Of a stretch of DNA of 64,000 nt, positions 1 through 8,806 are shown in pieces. The position numbers and the translations under genes were made by a program. How positions within the stretch are numbered: position 1 is the stretch's first letter; each line of letters begins with the position of its first letter. Source of the DNA: Pedobacter sandarakinus (GTDB lineage: Bacteria; Bacteroidota; Bacteroidia; Sphingobacteriales; Sphingobacteriaceae); assembly GCF_026240095.1 (NCBI RefSeq), contig NZ_JAPIVG010000001.1, positions 1,272,010 through 1,336,009 of the forward strand. Reading direction: 5' to 3'. Under the pieces are notes generated by a model, which saw nothing but the letters and a program-made list of their open reading frames with translations, made no database searches and was not told where the DNA came from.

Positions 1-2
1 TT

Positions 3-707
3 AGTAAACGCTATTGGCCCGAATCGCACATGAAAGTCATCCGCAAACTCATGAAATTTGTTTCAGAAGGTGTAGACGTGTACTATCTAACAGGCAACCA
101 TGATGAGATGCTTAGGAAGTTTGATGGAATGAGCATGGGTTCTTTTCATCTACAGAATAAATTAATTATGGAATTAGATGGTAAGAAAGCTTGGTTCTTC
201 CACGGCGATATATTTGATGTGACCATGCAACATTCCAAGTGGCTTGCAAAAATGGGTGCTATTGGTTACGATACCTTAATCCTCATTAATAGTTTTGTGA
301 ACTGGGTGTTGGTTTCTTTTGGTAAGGAAAAGATGAGTTTCTCCAAAAAAATTAAAGCAAAATTTAAAGATGCGGTGAAATTTATCAACAGTTTTGAGCA
401 AACCGCGGCAGAACTTGCAATAGAGCAGGGTTATCATTATGTGGTGTGTGGGCATATCCATCAGGCAGAAAATAGAAATATTATAATCGATGGGAAAAGT
501 GTATGTTACCTAAATAGTGGCGATTGGGTCGAAAGTTTAACCGCTTTGGAGTATCAAAACCAAAACTGGACAATCTTTAAATACGATCAAATCAACTTTG
601 AAAAGGATGTTGTGGATGAAGGAATTCTATCAGACGGCGAAGATTTAAACCTTAAATTAGATGTAAATATGCTTTTAAAGCATATAAAATATGAAATTGC
701 TCAATAA
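3..707 (+). CDS. LpxH-like calcineurin-type phosphoesterase (5' partial)
   Basis: This is probably a UDP-2,3-diacylglucosamine diphosphatase-like metallophosphoesterase, a class that cleaves a pyrophosphate in lipid A synthesis at the inner face of the membrane. The frame stays open to the left edge (residues SKRYWPESH precede the first ATG at 30), so the N terminus with the first metal-binding motif lies outside the window. Visible metal motifs are GNHDE early in the frame, FHGDIFD in the middle, and GHIHQAE followed by YLNSGDW further on. These are the GNH[DE] and GHxH signatures of the calcineurin superfamily. The glycosyltransferase gene starts 21 bases downstream, so the two are likely cotranscribed. 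The exact substrate is inferred; it could act on another phosphodiester. Confidence 0.8.
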   Translation, partial: SKRYWPESHMKVIRKLMKFVSEGVDVYYLTGNHDEMLRKFDGMSMGSFHLQNKLIMELDGKKAWFFHGDIFDVTMQHSKWLAKMGAIGYDTLILINSFVNWVLVSFGKEKMSFSKKIKAKFKDAVKFINSFEQTAAELAIEQGYHYVVCGHIHQAENRNIIIDGKSVCYLNSGDWVESLTALEYQNQNWTIFKYDQINFEKDVVDEGILSDGEDLNLKLDVNMLLKHIKYEIAQ

Positions 708-728
708 TTTTGAGATATTCGAGCATAA

Positions 729-1718
729 ATGAAGATACTTTACGCAATACAAGGTACTGGAAACGGACACATTAGCCGGGCAAGAGAGATTATTCCATTG
801 CTTGAAAAATATGGTGAACTTGATATTTTGGTAAGTGGAACCCAAGCAGATGTAAAACTTAGTCAGCCTATTAAGTACCAGTTGCACGGTTTTAGTTTTA
901 TTTTCGGGAAGAAAGGAGGAGTCGATCACTTCAAAACATGGTTGAGCATGAATCTCTTCCGTTTTCGCAAGGATATGAAACAACTCCAATTGAAAGACTA
1001 TAACCTAATTGTAAACGACTTTGAACCTGTTAGCGCCTGGGCTTGCAAACTTCAGGGCATTGAATGTGTATCGTTAAGTCACCAGGCAGCCTTCAAATCC
1101 AAAAAAGTACCGCGACCTAAAACGCTAGATTGGGGCAAGCTCATCTTGAGCAGGTATGCACCGACGAACCACCACATCGGCTTTCACTTTGATCGATACG
1201 ATAGTTTTATCCATACCCCGGTAATCCGAAGTGAAATCAGGCAAATGAAGCCTGAAAACCTTGGGCATTATACTGTGTATCTCCCAGCGGTTGATGATAA
1301 GCGCCTGCTAAAGTTGTTTATGCAGATTCCAGATGTGCAATGGCAGGTATTTTCAAAACATAGTAATTCAGCTTACCGGGAGGCAAATGTATCTGTGGAG
1401 CCGGTTAACAATGAACGGTTTAATAAAAGTTTAGCCACTTGCACAGGTTTATTTACTGGCGGGGGCTTCGAGGGGCCGGCTGAGGCACTTTTCTTAAAGA
1501 AAAAATTATTGGTTGCCCCTATGCGCTTTCAATTTGAACAGCAATGTAATGCTTATGCTTTAAAACAGTTTGGTTTGCCTGTGGTATGGGGCAGCGATCG
1601 TAATTGGTTACCCATTGTCAAAAAATGGGTAGATCAGCCGCAAGCGAATGATTTTCACTTTCCAGATGAAACTGCCCAGATTATCGATGATATGGTTAAA
1701 AAGTATGCCCGCATGTAG
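729..1718 (+). CDS. MurG-like glycosyltransferase family protein
   Basis: A 329-residue GT-B type glycosyltransferase resembling the MurG/GT28 group. The N terminus MKILYAIQGTGNGHISRA has the glycine-rich loop plus GH signature that begins these enzymes. The C-terminal half carries TGGGFEGPAEALFLKKKLL (about residues 240-258), matching the donor-nucleotide binding loop GGG...EA. No membrane helix or signal peptide is visible, so a cytosolic or membrane-peripheral location is expected. It lies 21 bases after an LpxH-like phosphoesterase, which suggests a role in glycolipid or envelope assembly. That role is contextual; donor and acceptor cannot be read from the sequence. Confidence 0.75.
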   Translation: MKILYAIQGTGNGHISRAREIIPLLEKYGELDILVSGTQADVKLSQPIKYQLHGFSFIFGKKGGVDHFKTWLSMNLFRFRKDMKQLQLKDYNLIVNDFEPVSAWACKLQGIECVSLSHQAAFKSKKVPRPKTLDWGKLILSRYAPTNHHIGFHFDRYDSFIHTPVIRSEIRQMKPENLGHYTVYLPAVDDKRLLKLFMQIPDVQWQVFSKHSNSAYREANVSVEPVNNERFNKSLATCTGLFTGGGFEGPAEALFLKKKLLVAPMRFQFEQQCNAYALKQFGLPVVWGSDRNWLPIVKKWVDQPQANDFHFPDETAQIIDDMVKKYARM

Positions 1719-1910
1719 GTTCCTAAAGTATGGGCTAGCTGCTGTTGCATAGAGGTGTTAGCGTCATAATCAAAATGCGCATCTCACAATTAAAAAGGCA
1801 AACCTTTTAGCTTCCCGCAGAATATCGAAAAGGTAAGCGAAAGCATCGCTATCGGTTCGTGCACAATAGTCTGAAATTATTTTCTTTACTTTGTTGCACT
1901 CAAAAATGGC

Positions 1911-2891
1911 ATGATTAATCAATTTAGAAACCTAAATCCAATTAACCTGATATATCTTTTAGCTTACACATTTATTATGCGTATTGCTATCTATACTCAG
2001 ATGCCCAATCAACTCCAGTTTGATTTTCTTGAGCCTTTTGCCAAAACACTTTTCGATACTGATTTACTCGATGTACAATCGCCATCAGCCAATATTTTTC
2101 TTGCCGCGATAATTGTTTTTGTTCAGGCGCTGGTTTTTAATCGTGTGGTTAATAATCATAATCTCTTGGCTAAACCAAGCTTTTTACCAGGGCTTATGTA
2201 TATTTCAGGTGCTAGTTTGTTCATGCCTTTTATGGTTTTAAGTCAGGCACTATTGGCCAACTTTCTATTAATCTGGATTATTGATAAATTCTTAAAACTG
2301 GGTAAAACATCCAATTCCATCACCACCGTGTTCGATATTGGGATGATAATTGGCCTGGGAACATTAATTTACTTTCCGTTTATGGCCATGCTGCTTATGA
2401 TTTTCCTGGCGCTATTGCTCTTTAGGTCGTTTAACTGGCGAGAATGGGTAGCCGGTTTGGTTGGGTTTATAACCGTTTTCTTTTTCTTAGCCGTCTGTTA
2501 CTATTGGAACGATAATATCAGCTCGTTTTATCAAATCTGGAAGCCACTTGGCAGTAAGTTTCCATCTTCTTTCAAAATCAATTACAATGATTACCTGGTG
2601 CTAATTCCGGTGTTTATCATTATCGTATTGGCTTCATTACAGCTCAGAGAGAACTTTTTCAGAAGTTTCATCAGCACCAGAAAAGGTTTCCAATTGTTGT
2701 TTTTTATGTTCATCATCGCGGCAGCAAGCTTTTATTTAAAACCTGGTTTTCGTACCTGGCATTTCCTGCTTTGTGTACCTCCGGGAGCGGTTCTGTTGGC
2801 CTATTATTTTAGCAATGCGAAGAAGCGTTGGTTCTATGAAACCCTGTTCGTAATGTTTATCTTATCTGTACAATACTTTCTTTTTGTTTAA
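1911..2891 (+). CDS. DUF6427 family polytopic membrane protein
   Basis: A 326-residue integral membrane protein with roughly eight to ten hydrophobic helices. The first covers about residues 13-25, and dense hydrophobic blocks follow through PGAVLLAYYF and the last helix ending in QYFLFV. The opening MINQFRNLNPINLIYLLAY and overall composition fit the Bacteroidota family DUF6427, whose function is not established. It has no recognised catalytic motif. A 192-base gap separates it from the upstream glycosyltransferase and 146 bases from coaX, so it may be its own transcription unit. Family recognition is from memory of sequence features only. Confidence 0.65.
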   Translation: MINQFRNLNPINLIYLLAYTFIMRIAIYTQMPNQLQFDFLEPFAKTLFDTDLLDVQSPSANIFLAAIIVFVQALVFNRVVNNHNLLAKPSFLPGLMYISGASLFMPFMVLSQALLANFLLIWIIDKFLKLGKTSNSITTVFDIGMIIGLGTLIYFPFMAMLLMIFLALLLFRSFNWREWVAGLVGFITVFFFLAVCYYWNDNISSFYQIWKPLGSKFPSSFKINYNDYLVLIPVFIIIVLASLQLRENFFRSFISTRKGFQLLFFMFIIAAASFYLKPGFRTWHFLLCVPPGAVLLAYYFSNAKKRWFYETLFVMFILSVQYFLFV

Positions 2892-2934
2892 CCTTTTTTA
2901 ACAAAAAACTAGAACAAAACTTAACAAAGATTAA

Positions 2935-2942
2935 TAGCTTTG
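2935..2942 (+). promoter_or_regulatory. candidate -7 box of coaX-OMP-lptC operon
   Basis: TAGCTTTG matches the Bacteroidota -7 consensus TAnnTTTG exactly. It lies about 95 bases before the chosen coaX start. A good -33 TTTG at the usual spacing is not evident, so this is only a candidate. Confidence 0.35.
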
Positions 2943-3037
2943 TGGCATGAAGTTTCAGTTTACGGCTTGTTTAGATTCCAAACTTTTTGGCAAAGGCCTA
3001 TTTTCTAGGCGAAGCCCGAATTCATAAGGTTAATGGA

Positions 3038-3772
3038 ATGAATAGGTTAGCGATTGATATTGGAAATTCATCAGCAAAGATTGCTGTTTTCGCTGGTCGG
3101 GAGATTATTCATCACCATCGGTTATTGAAGGTTGGAATTATTGATTTAGCGCACATCATTGATAAGTTCTCGCCTAAGCAAGCAATTATCAGTAGTGTAA
3201 ATCAAGAGATCGGTCAGCTAGAAGAATTTCTGAAGAGGCGTACCGAATATACCCGTTTTACTACCTCACTTACTAATGGGGTGATAAATTACTATAAAAC
3301 ACCTACCTCATTAGGTTTAGACCGATGGGCAGCAATGCTTGGAGCATTTGGAACTTACAAAAAGTCGCCATGCCTTGTAGTTGATGCCGGCACTTGCATC
3401 ACCTATGATTTGCTTAATGGAAAAAGTGAGTATTTCGGTGGAAGTATAAGCCCGGGGATAAAGATGCGGTTTAAGGCTGTACACGAATTTACAGGGAGAT
3501 TGCCGCTTGTTGAATGGGATGTGAAGGAAGAAATTCCCGAAGGTTTAGATACTATTTCTGCTATAAAAAATGGCGTTTTGCGGGGAATACTAAACGAAAT
3601 TGAAGGGTATATTGCCCTAAATAAGATAAATGAAAGCACTTTAAAGGTGATTATTACAGGTGGTGATGCTAATTTTTTGTTTAAGCAATTACAAAACAGC
3701 ATCTTTGCCCCTCAAATTATTAGTGATCCCTATTTGGTATTAAAAGGATTAAATGAAGCTATTGCAGATTAA
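3038..3772 (+). CDS. coaX: type III pantothenate kinase
   Basis: Phosphorylates pantothenate with ATP, the first step of coenzyme A synthesis, in the cytosol. With the start at 3038 the protein has 244 residues, normal for the family. That start puts LAIDIGNSSAKIAVFAG at the N terminus, the phosphate-binding DxGN motif of the ASKHA fold. Further family motifs are GLDRWAAMLGAF, VVDAGTCITYD and GGSISPGIKMR. An in-frame extension upstream to 2987 begins with a non-ATG codon and has no family match, so I rejected it. The stop is followed after one base by the ATG of the next gene, giving a coupled coaX, outer-membrane protein, lptC group. Confidence 0.93.
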   Translation: MNRLAIDIGNSSAKIAVFAGREIIHHHRLLKVGIIDLAHIIDKFSPKQAIISSVNQEIGQLEEFLKRRTEYTRFTTSLTNGVINYYKTPTSLGLDRWAAMLGAFGTYKKSPCLVVDAGTCITYDLLNGKSEYFGGSISPGIKMRFKAVHEFTGRLPLVEWDVKEEIPEGLDTISAIKNGVLRGILNEIEGYIALNKINESTLKVIITGGDANFLFKQLQNSIFAPQIISDPYLVLKGLNEAIAD

Positions 3773-3773
3773 A

Positions 3774-5066
3774 ATGTATAAAAAGATAAATTATATTGCG
3801 GCCATACTCGTTCTTGTTTGTGGTGTTGGTGTTAAAGCACAGGTCACCACCTCATCACCATATTCCAGGTATGGATTAGGTAATATAAAAGGATCGCTGC
3901 TTCCCCAGTTGCGGGCAATGGGCGGAATTTCTACCGCTGTTGGTAAGGTTACAGGGTTTAATTACATCAACATGCAAAATCCATCATCATATGCTGGTGT
4001 TACCCTAACAACTATTGATATTGGCATGACTGCAGACTTAACTAGCTTAAGTCGGAACAATTTAACTGAAACCAGTTTTAATGGTACCTTCAGTCATTTA
4101 GCCTTTGCCGTTCCTGTAAGTAGGAAATCGGCTATTAGTTTTGGAATTCTACCCTATTCAGATTTGGGTTATGCTTATCGGAATACCGTAAAAATAGATA
4201 CTCTTTCTGTAGATCAGCTCTATTCTGGTGAAGGCGGATTATCAAAGGCTTATTTTGGTTATGGACACCGTTTTGGAGACCATTTAAGAATTGGTGGAAA
4301 CGTAGAATACATATTCGGAAATCTATTAACCACCCGTGCTACAGAATATGCAGTAACTGGCGCTATTAACGCTAAACTGCAAAACAAAAATAGTGTTGGC
4401 GGATTGAACTATTCATACGGTATCCAATACGATTTTAATATAGGGAAGAATACTTTGTTTACATTAGGATACTCGGGTAGTACTGCAGGTAAAATCAATT
4501 CTACACAGAGTTTCTTTGCCACGCAATATACGAGGGCACAGGATGGTACTGAAAGCACTGCAATTGATACCCTAAGCGCAATAAATGGAAGCAAATCTAA
4601 CCTTACGTTGCCACTTACGCATAACTTCGGTATCGCTATTCAGCAGAACGATAAGTGGATGATTGGCGCTGATTTTAGAATGAGCAAGTGGGCCAACACC
4701 AGTATTAATAATGTTAATTCTGGGCTTCAGGATAGTTGGGGAGTATCTTTAGGTGGGCAATGGACACCAGATTATACCTCATACAATAATTATCTGAAAC
4801 GGATGGATTACCGCTTAGGGGTGAATTATGATAAGACCTATATTAAAATTGGCAATGAGGATATTAAAGAAATGGGCGCCTCTTTAGGTTTTGGTTTTCC
4901 GCTTCCTACAGCTAACGGCGGATCTGCTTTTTATAAAATTAACTTCACTACCGAGTTTGGACAAAGGGGAACTTTGAATAATAACCTGGTAAAAGAACAG
5001 TTTATAAACTTTCATTTAGGTTTTACGCTCAACGATACTTGGTTCCGCAGATATAGGGTAGATTAA
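3774..5066 (+). CDS. outer membrane beta-barrel protein, function unknown
   Basis: A 430-residue protein with a signal peptide (MYKKINYIAAILVLVCGVGVKAQ, cleavage after the Ala-Gln region) followed by alternating short hydrophobic strands rich in Gly, Tyr, Asn and Thr. It ends with FHLGFTLNDTWFRRYRVD, a typical Bacteroidota outer-membrane barrel tail. N-terminal SSPYSRYGLGNI and the GGISTAVG stretch resemble the FadL/OmpP1-like group in this phylum, but no transport substrate is evident. The gene starts one base after coaX and its TAA overlaps the ATG of lptC (TAATG). The tight coupling to lptC makes an envelope-assembly role plausible. I chose the ATG at 3774 because the signal peptide begins there. 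Confidence 0.75.
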   Translation: MYKKINYIAAILVLVCGVGVKAQVTTSSPYSRYGLGNIKGSLLPQLRAMGGISTAVGKVTGFNYINMQNPSSYAGVTLTTIDIGMTADLTSLSRNNLTETSFNGTFSHLAFAVPVSRKSAISFGILPYSDLGYAYRNTVKIDTLSVDQLYSGEGGLSKAYFGYGHRFGDHLRIGGNVEYIFGNLLTTRATEYAVTGAINAKLQNKNSVGGLNYSYGIQYDFNIGKNTLFTLGYSGSTAGKINSTQSFFATQYTRAQDGTESTAIDTLSAINGSKSNLTLPLTHNFGIAIQQNDKWMIGADFRMSKWANTSINNVNSGLQDSWGVSLGGQWTPDYTSYNNYLKRMDYRLGVNYDKTYIKIGNEDIKEMGASLGFGFPLPTANGGSAFYKINFTTEFGQRGTLNNNLVKEQFINFHLGFTLNDTWFRRYRVD

Positions 5067-5638
5067 TGAGGTTGCAAACATTCTTATATGGCCTATTCGG
5101 TTCGATGTTGCTCGTTGTTGCGGCATGTGGTACGGACGACCTTAAGAAAGCTAATGCAATCTCTGCAAAAAAGATTACTTTCACCCGCGACAGAACCATC
5201 GGTTTCGAAGCCATCTACAGCGACTCTGCAAGGGTGAAGGCCCGTGGATGGGCACCAATTATGGATAAGGTAACACCATCCAATGGCAGCGTTTATGAAG
5301 AAATGCCTAAAGGTGTTAACATCGATTTCTATAACCCAAATGGCACCATAGATGGAAACCTGGTTTGTGATTATGCCATTCGCAAGGAACAATTACAAGA
5401 AACGGAGTTTAGAAAGAATGTCGTTGTAAAAAATAGTAAGGGCGATACGTTTTCTTCGGAAGAATTGATTTGGGATGAAGCAAAAAAAATCTTCTACTCC
5501 AATCAAAGGGTCTATGTAAAAGGTGCAGATGGGAGTCTGGGAGATGGCATTAACTTTAAAGCACCACAGGATTTTAGCTCTTACGAAATGGAAACAGGGA
5601 GCGGACAGCTTAATATGAAAGAAGGCGTTGCACCGTAA
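5066..5638 (+). CDS. lptC: LPS export ABC transporter periplasmic protein LptC
   Basis: A 190-residue lipoprotein-like protein. The N terminus MRLQTFLYGLFGSMLLVVAAC is a signal with a lipobox ending at Cys21. The body is a single LptC/OstA-type beta-jellyroll: repeated motifs such as SARVKARGWAP, VNIDFYNPNG and IRKEQLQETEFRKNVVVKNSKGD fit the LptC family, as does SSEELIWDEAKKIFYSNQRVYVK. The family links the LptBFG ABC transporter to the periplasmic LptA bridge for lipopolysaccharide export. Start and preceding stop overlap, implying translational coupling to the outer-membrane protein gene. E. coli LptC has a membrane anchor rather than a lipidated cysteine; lipidation here is inferred. Confidence 0.85.
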   Translation: MRLQTFLYGLFGSMLLVVAACGTDDLKKANAISAKKITFTRDRTIGFEAIYSDSARVKARGWAPIMDKVTPSNGSVYEEMPKGVNIDFYNPNGTIDGNLVCDYAIRKEQLQETEFRKNVVVKNSKGDTFSSEELIWDEAKKIFYSNQRVYVKGADGSLGDGINFKAPQDFSSYEMETGSGQLNMKEGVAP

Positions 5639-5958
5639 ACTTAAGGGCAAAGCTTTGGCGGGGCGGTTTAGGCGTTTAACTTAAGCGTGAAACTATATCT
5701 ACAATAACTGCCAGGCGTATTGTTATCAATTGAATCTCAATACATAGGCCGCTTTTTCATTCAACCAATCAATCTCCAAAAGTTGTTTCGTTATTTGAGG
5801 CTCAAATTGGATTAATGACTTCACTTATTGTCATTTTCCTCAAGCTATTTGCTTAAAAATTAAACACTTGATAAATAAAATTTTGTGTTTTCTTTTTTAA
5901 GGCAAATTTGTATCTTGCGCCCTCTTAAAAAAAACTAAATAAATTTATAAAGTACAAT
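5639..5958 (+). promoter_or_regulatory. intergenic region with candidate ppiD promoter
   Basis: No gene is seen in these 320 bases. Near the right end TATCTTGC (5911-5918) resembles the -7 consensus TAnnTTTG, with TTTTG/TTTTC runs at 5881-5892 as a possible -33 region. About 41 bases then lead to the PpiD start codon. The rest shows no convincing hairpin or coding bias. Confidence 0.35.
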
Positions 5959-8043
5959 ATGGGATTAATGACATTTTTGCGTAACCGTGCGGGCTATATC
6001 TTAGTCTTTGCCATTGGTTTTGCAATTGTTGCATTTTTAGTAGGCGATGCAATTAACGTGGGTAAGCCTTTTTGGTCAGCCAATCAAAAGGTAGTGGGTT
6101 CTGTAGATGGTAATGAAATCAATATCGATGATTTTCAACCTAAGGTGGATCAAAGCCTTAATCAATTTAAACAACAATATGGCGGTAGCTTAAATCCGCA
6201 GATGACTTCAATGGCTGTAGATCAGGCTTGGAATGCAGAGTTGGCTAAGGTGTTGTTATCAAAAGAATACGATCGTTTAGGATTAACCGTTTCTGAAGAC
6301 GAATTGTTGGATTTATTGCAAGGTCAAAATCCGAGCCCTTTAATTAAGCAATATTTTTCAAACCCGCAGACCGGTCAGCTAGATCGTGCTACGCTAATGA
6401 ACTTTTTAAAGTCTAAAGAGCCACAAGCTTTGCAACAATCTACCTTGTTGCAGCAAGAGATTACCAACCAGGCTTTACAAACTAAGTATTCGAACCTTAT
6501 TCGCAACTCGGTATATGTAACTTCCTTAGAGGCTGCAGACGAATATAACAACCGTAACAAGTTGGCAAACTTTAAATATGTTAGTTTAGATTACACCAGC
6601 ATTCCAGATGCTTCCGTTAAACTTACAGATGGCGATTATTCTGACTATTACGATCAAAATAAGACCCGTTTCAATAATCCACAAGAAAGCCGTTCGTTTG
6701 ATTATGTAACGTTTAGCATTAGCCCAACCGCGGCAGATTCTGCAGCAGTGAAAGCGCAGATTACAAAGATAGCTGCAGATTTTAAGGTAGCTAAAAACGA
6801 TTCGCTTTTTGCAGCAATTAATTCTGATGTAAAGGTTCCATTCACTTACATGACTAAAGGCAAATTAGATCCAGCAGTAGATTCAGCAGTATTTGCTTTA
6901 CCTGCAGGAAGTTTCTATGGCCCAGTTTTATCTGGTAACTCTTATAAACTCGTTAAAGTAGTAGCTACCCGTTTCTCTCCAGATTCGGTAAAAGCAAGCC
7001 ATATTCTTATCGATCCAGCAAAATTGGGTGGAGAAGATAAAGCCATTAAGTTGGCAGACTCTTTAAAAGGTTTGATTCAAAAAGGTGCAAACTTTGCTGA
7101 ACTGGCAAAAACTTACAGCGTAGATGGATCAAAAGATAAGGGTGGCGATTTAGGTACTTTCGCACGTGGAGCTATGGTTCCAGAGTTTGAGAACGCAGCG
7201 TTCGATGGTCAGGCGGGAGATATCAAAGTTGTAAAATCTCAATTCGGTGTTCATGTTATTAAAATTGAAAAACAAATTGGTTCATCGAAAGTAGCAAAAC
7301 TGGCTTATGTAGAGAAAGCTTTAGGTGCAAGCAGTAAAACACAAGCTTCGGCCTACAAAGCGGCAAGTAATTTCCTAAATGATGTAAAAGGAAAAGACTT
7401 TGCTAAATATGCAGCAGAAAAAGGGTTGAAAGTTGCTGTTGCCGATCGCATCGCGGCTACTCAAGGTTTCGCACCAGGTTTGGATAATCCACGTAAGTTA
7501 ATTCAGGATGCCTATAAAGCAGATAAAGGCGACGTACTTCCTGAAATCTATACTATGGCAGATGCCTATGTTGTAGCACGTTTAACTGACATTAAGCCTA
7601 AAGGAACATTGTCTTTAGCTGATGTTAAAAAAGAAATTGAGCCTATGGTTCGCAACGCTGTTAAGGCAAAGATGTTGGTAACGAAGTTTAACGGTGCCGG
7701 AAAAAGCTCATTAGATCAGATTGCATCTAAGGTGGGCCGTCCTGTTAATCCAGTTCAAAACATTGTTTTCGCTAACCCGATTATTCCAGGTGTGGCGCAA
7801 GAAAACAAATTGGTAGGTAGCGTATTTGGTGCTCAACCTGGTAAGGTTTCTGCACCAGTGGAGGGCGATAGAGGAGTTTATGTATTCTCTGTTGATGGAT
7901 TTACAAACCCAGCTCCAATTGCAAATATGTTCAAGCAAAAAGAAAGCATGTTATTGGCCATCGGTCAGCGCTCTTTACAGTCAGCGTTCCAGGCTTTACA
8001 AGACAATGCAGACATAAAAGACAATCGTGTGAAATTCTATTAA
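5959..8043 (+). CDS. PpiD-type membrane-anchored peptidylprolyl isomerase
   Basis: A 694-residue periplasmic folding factor anchored by one N-terminal membrane helix (about residues 12-29, YILVFAIGFAIVAFLVGD). A SurA/PpiD-type N-terminal chaperone region spans roughly 36-200. A parvulin rotamase domain (about 343-437) contains KASHILID, AKTYSVDGSKDKGGDLG, MVPEFENAAF and FGVHVIKIE. The C-terminal 250 residues look like a second, degenerate chaperone segment. The family isomerises prolyl bonds and helps newly exported proteins fold. It is monocistronic by context: a 320-base leader gap upstream and a clear terminator directly downstream. In Bacteroidota the architecture is usually annotated as a SurA N-terminal domain or peptidylprolyl isomerase protein. 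Confidence 0.88.
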   Translation: MGLMTFLRNRAGYILVFAIGFAIVAFLVGDAINVGKPFWSANQKVVGSVDGNEINIDDFQPKVDQSLNQFKQQYGGSLNPQMTSMAVDQAWNAELAKVLLSKEYDRLGLTVSEDELLDLLQGQNPSPLIKQYFSNPQTGQLDRATLMNFLKSKEPQALQQSTLLQQEITNQALQTKYSNLIRNSVYVTSLEAADEYNNRNKLANFKYVSLDYTSIPDASVKLTDGDYSDYYDQNKTRFNNPQESRSFDYVTFSISPTAADSAAVKAQITKIAADFKVAKNDSLFAAINSDVKVPFTYMTKGKLDPAVDSAVFALPAGSFYGPVLSGNSYKLVKVVATRFSPDSVKASHILIDPAKLGGEDKAIKLADSLKGLIQKGANFAELAKTYSVDGSKDKGGDLGTFARGAMVPEFENAAFDGQAGDIKVVKSQFGVHVIKIEKQIGSSKVAKLAYVEKALGASSKTQASAYKAASNFLNDVKGKDFAKYAAEKGLKVAVADRIAATQGFAPGLDNPRKLIQDAYKADKGDVLPEIYTMADAYVVARLTDIKPKGTLSLADVKKEIEPMVRNAVKAKMLVTKFNGAGKSSLDQIASKVGRPVNPVQNIVFANPIIPGVAQENKLVGSVFGAQPGKVSAPVEGDRGVYVFSVDGFTNPAPIANMFKQKESMLLAIGQRSLQSAFQALQDNADIKDNRVKFY

Positions 8044-8066
8044 GTAGAAAATACGTAATTTTGTAA

Positions 8067-8098
8067 CCGTCCTGGCATTTTGTTAGGACGGTTTTTTT
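8067..8098 (+). terminator. rho-independent terminator after ppiD
   Basis: A stem CCGTCCT (8067-8073) pairs with AGGACGG (8085-8091) around an 11-base loop, followed by seven T residues. It lies 23 bases after the PpiD stop. Confidence 0.9.
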
Positions 8099-8102
8099 AT
8101 TT

Positions 8103-8624
8103 ATGGCCATGGAAATTCAAGAAAACATTGTTAATAAAGTTGCCAGCAGTGGTTTAGTTACGTTAAACCTGGAAGATTTTTATCAAAAGGGCGAACGGAT
8201 ACTTTATGATATTAAAGAGAACCTGTTTCATGGCTTGATCCTGAAAGAAAAAGATTTCAGGGAGTTTATCAAAACGCATGACTGGTCGCAATATCAGGAT
8301 AAAAATGTTGCTATAATTTGTTCGGCAGATGCCATCGTGCCTACCTGGGCTTACATGCTACTGGCTAATCGCATGAGCAGTTATGCCAAAGAGGTTGTTT
8401 TTGGCGATCTTAGTACCTTAGAAGCGGTTATGTTTGCAAAGGCACTGGCTAAAATTAATCCTCAAGATTTTGCAGACGAACGTGTGGTGGTAAAAGGGTG
8501 TGGGGATATTGATATCCCGGTGTCGGCCTATGTTGAAATTACAAATAAACTTAGTCCCGTGGTCAAAAGCATGATGTTTGGAGAGCCATGTTCTACCGTT
8601 CCGGTATTCAAAAGGAAAGACTAA
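8103..8624 (+). CDS. DUF2480 family protein
   Basis: A 173-residue soluble protein matching the Bacteroidota family DUF2480, of unknown function. Recognisable blocks are LVTLNLEDFY near the N terminus, LKEKDFREFIKTHDWSQY, ADAIVPTWAYMLLAN, a conserved VVKGCGDIDIPVSAYVEIT, and the end FGEPCSTVPVFKRK. The cysteines in GCGDI and EPCST may bind a metal, which is speculation. The start may be the ATG at 8103 or the one at 8109. The gene begins five bases after the ppiD terminator, so its promoter must overlap or lie within that gap, or expression depends on readthrough. Confidence 0.75.
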   Translation: MAMEIQENIVNKVASSGLVTLNLEDFYQKGERILYDIKENLFHGLILKEKDFREFIKTHDWSQYQDKNVAIICSADAIVPTWAYMLLANRMSSYAKEVVFGDLSTLEAVMFAKALAKINPQDFADERVVVKGCGDIDIPVSAYVEITNKLSPVVKSMMFGEPCSTVPVFKRKD

Positions 8625-8806
8625 TGAACCCCTAGTGAGCCGAACGTCGTAACCTAGATCCGTTCCGACTTACTTGATTCCCTTTGGGGTTTACCGGAGG
8701 CCGGTTTTGGGCGCTTACAAATATTTGGTTTGCTTTTTGCATATCTTTCGATAAGATTTGCAATTTAATGGTTATCATTATTGCAGCTTCACCAAACAGA
8801 AAGCAA

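Noticed and set aside
8684..8806. N-terminal extension of the DUF3108 protein
   Set aside because: The ATG at 8807 begins a clean signal peptide; the extension has no family resemblance.
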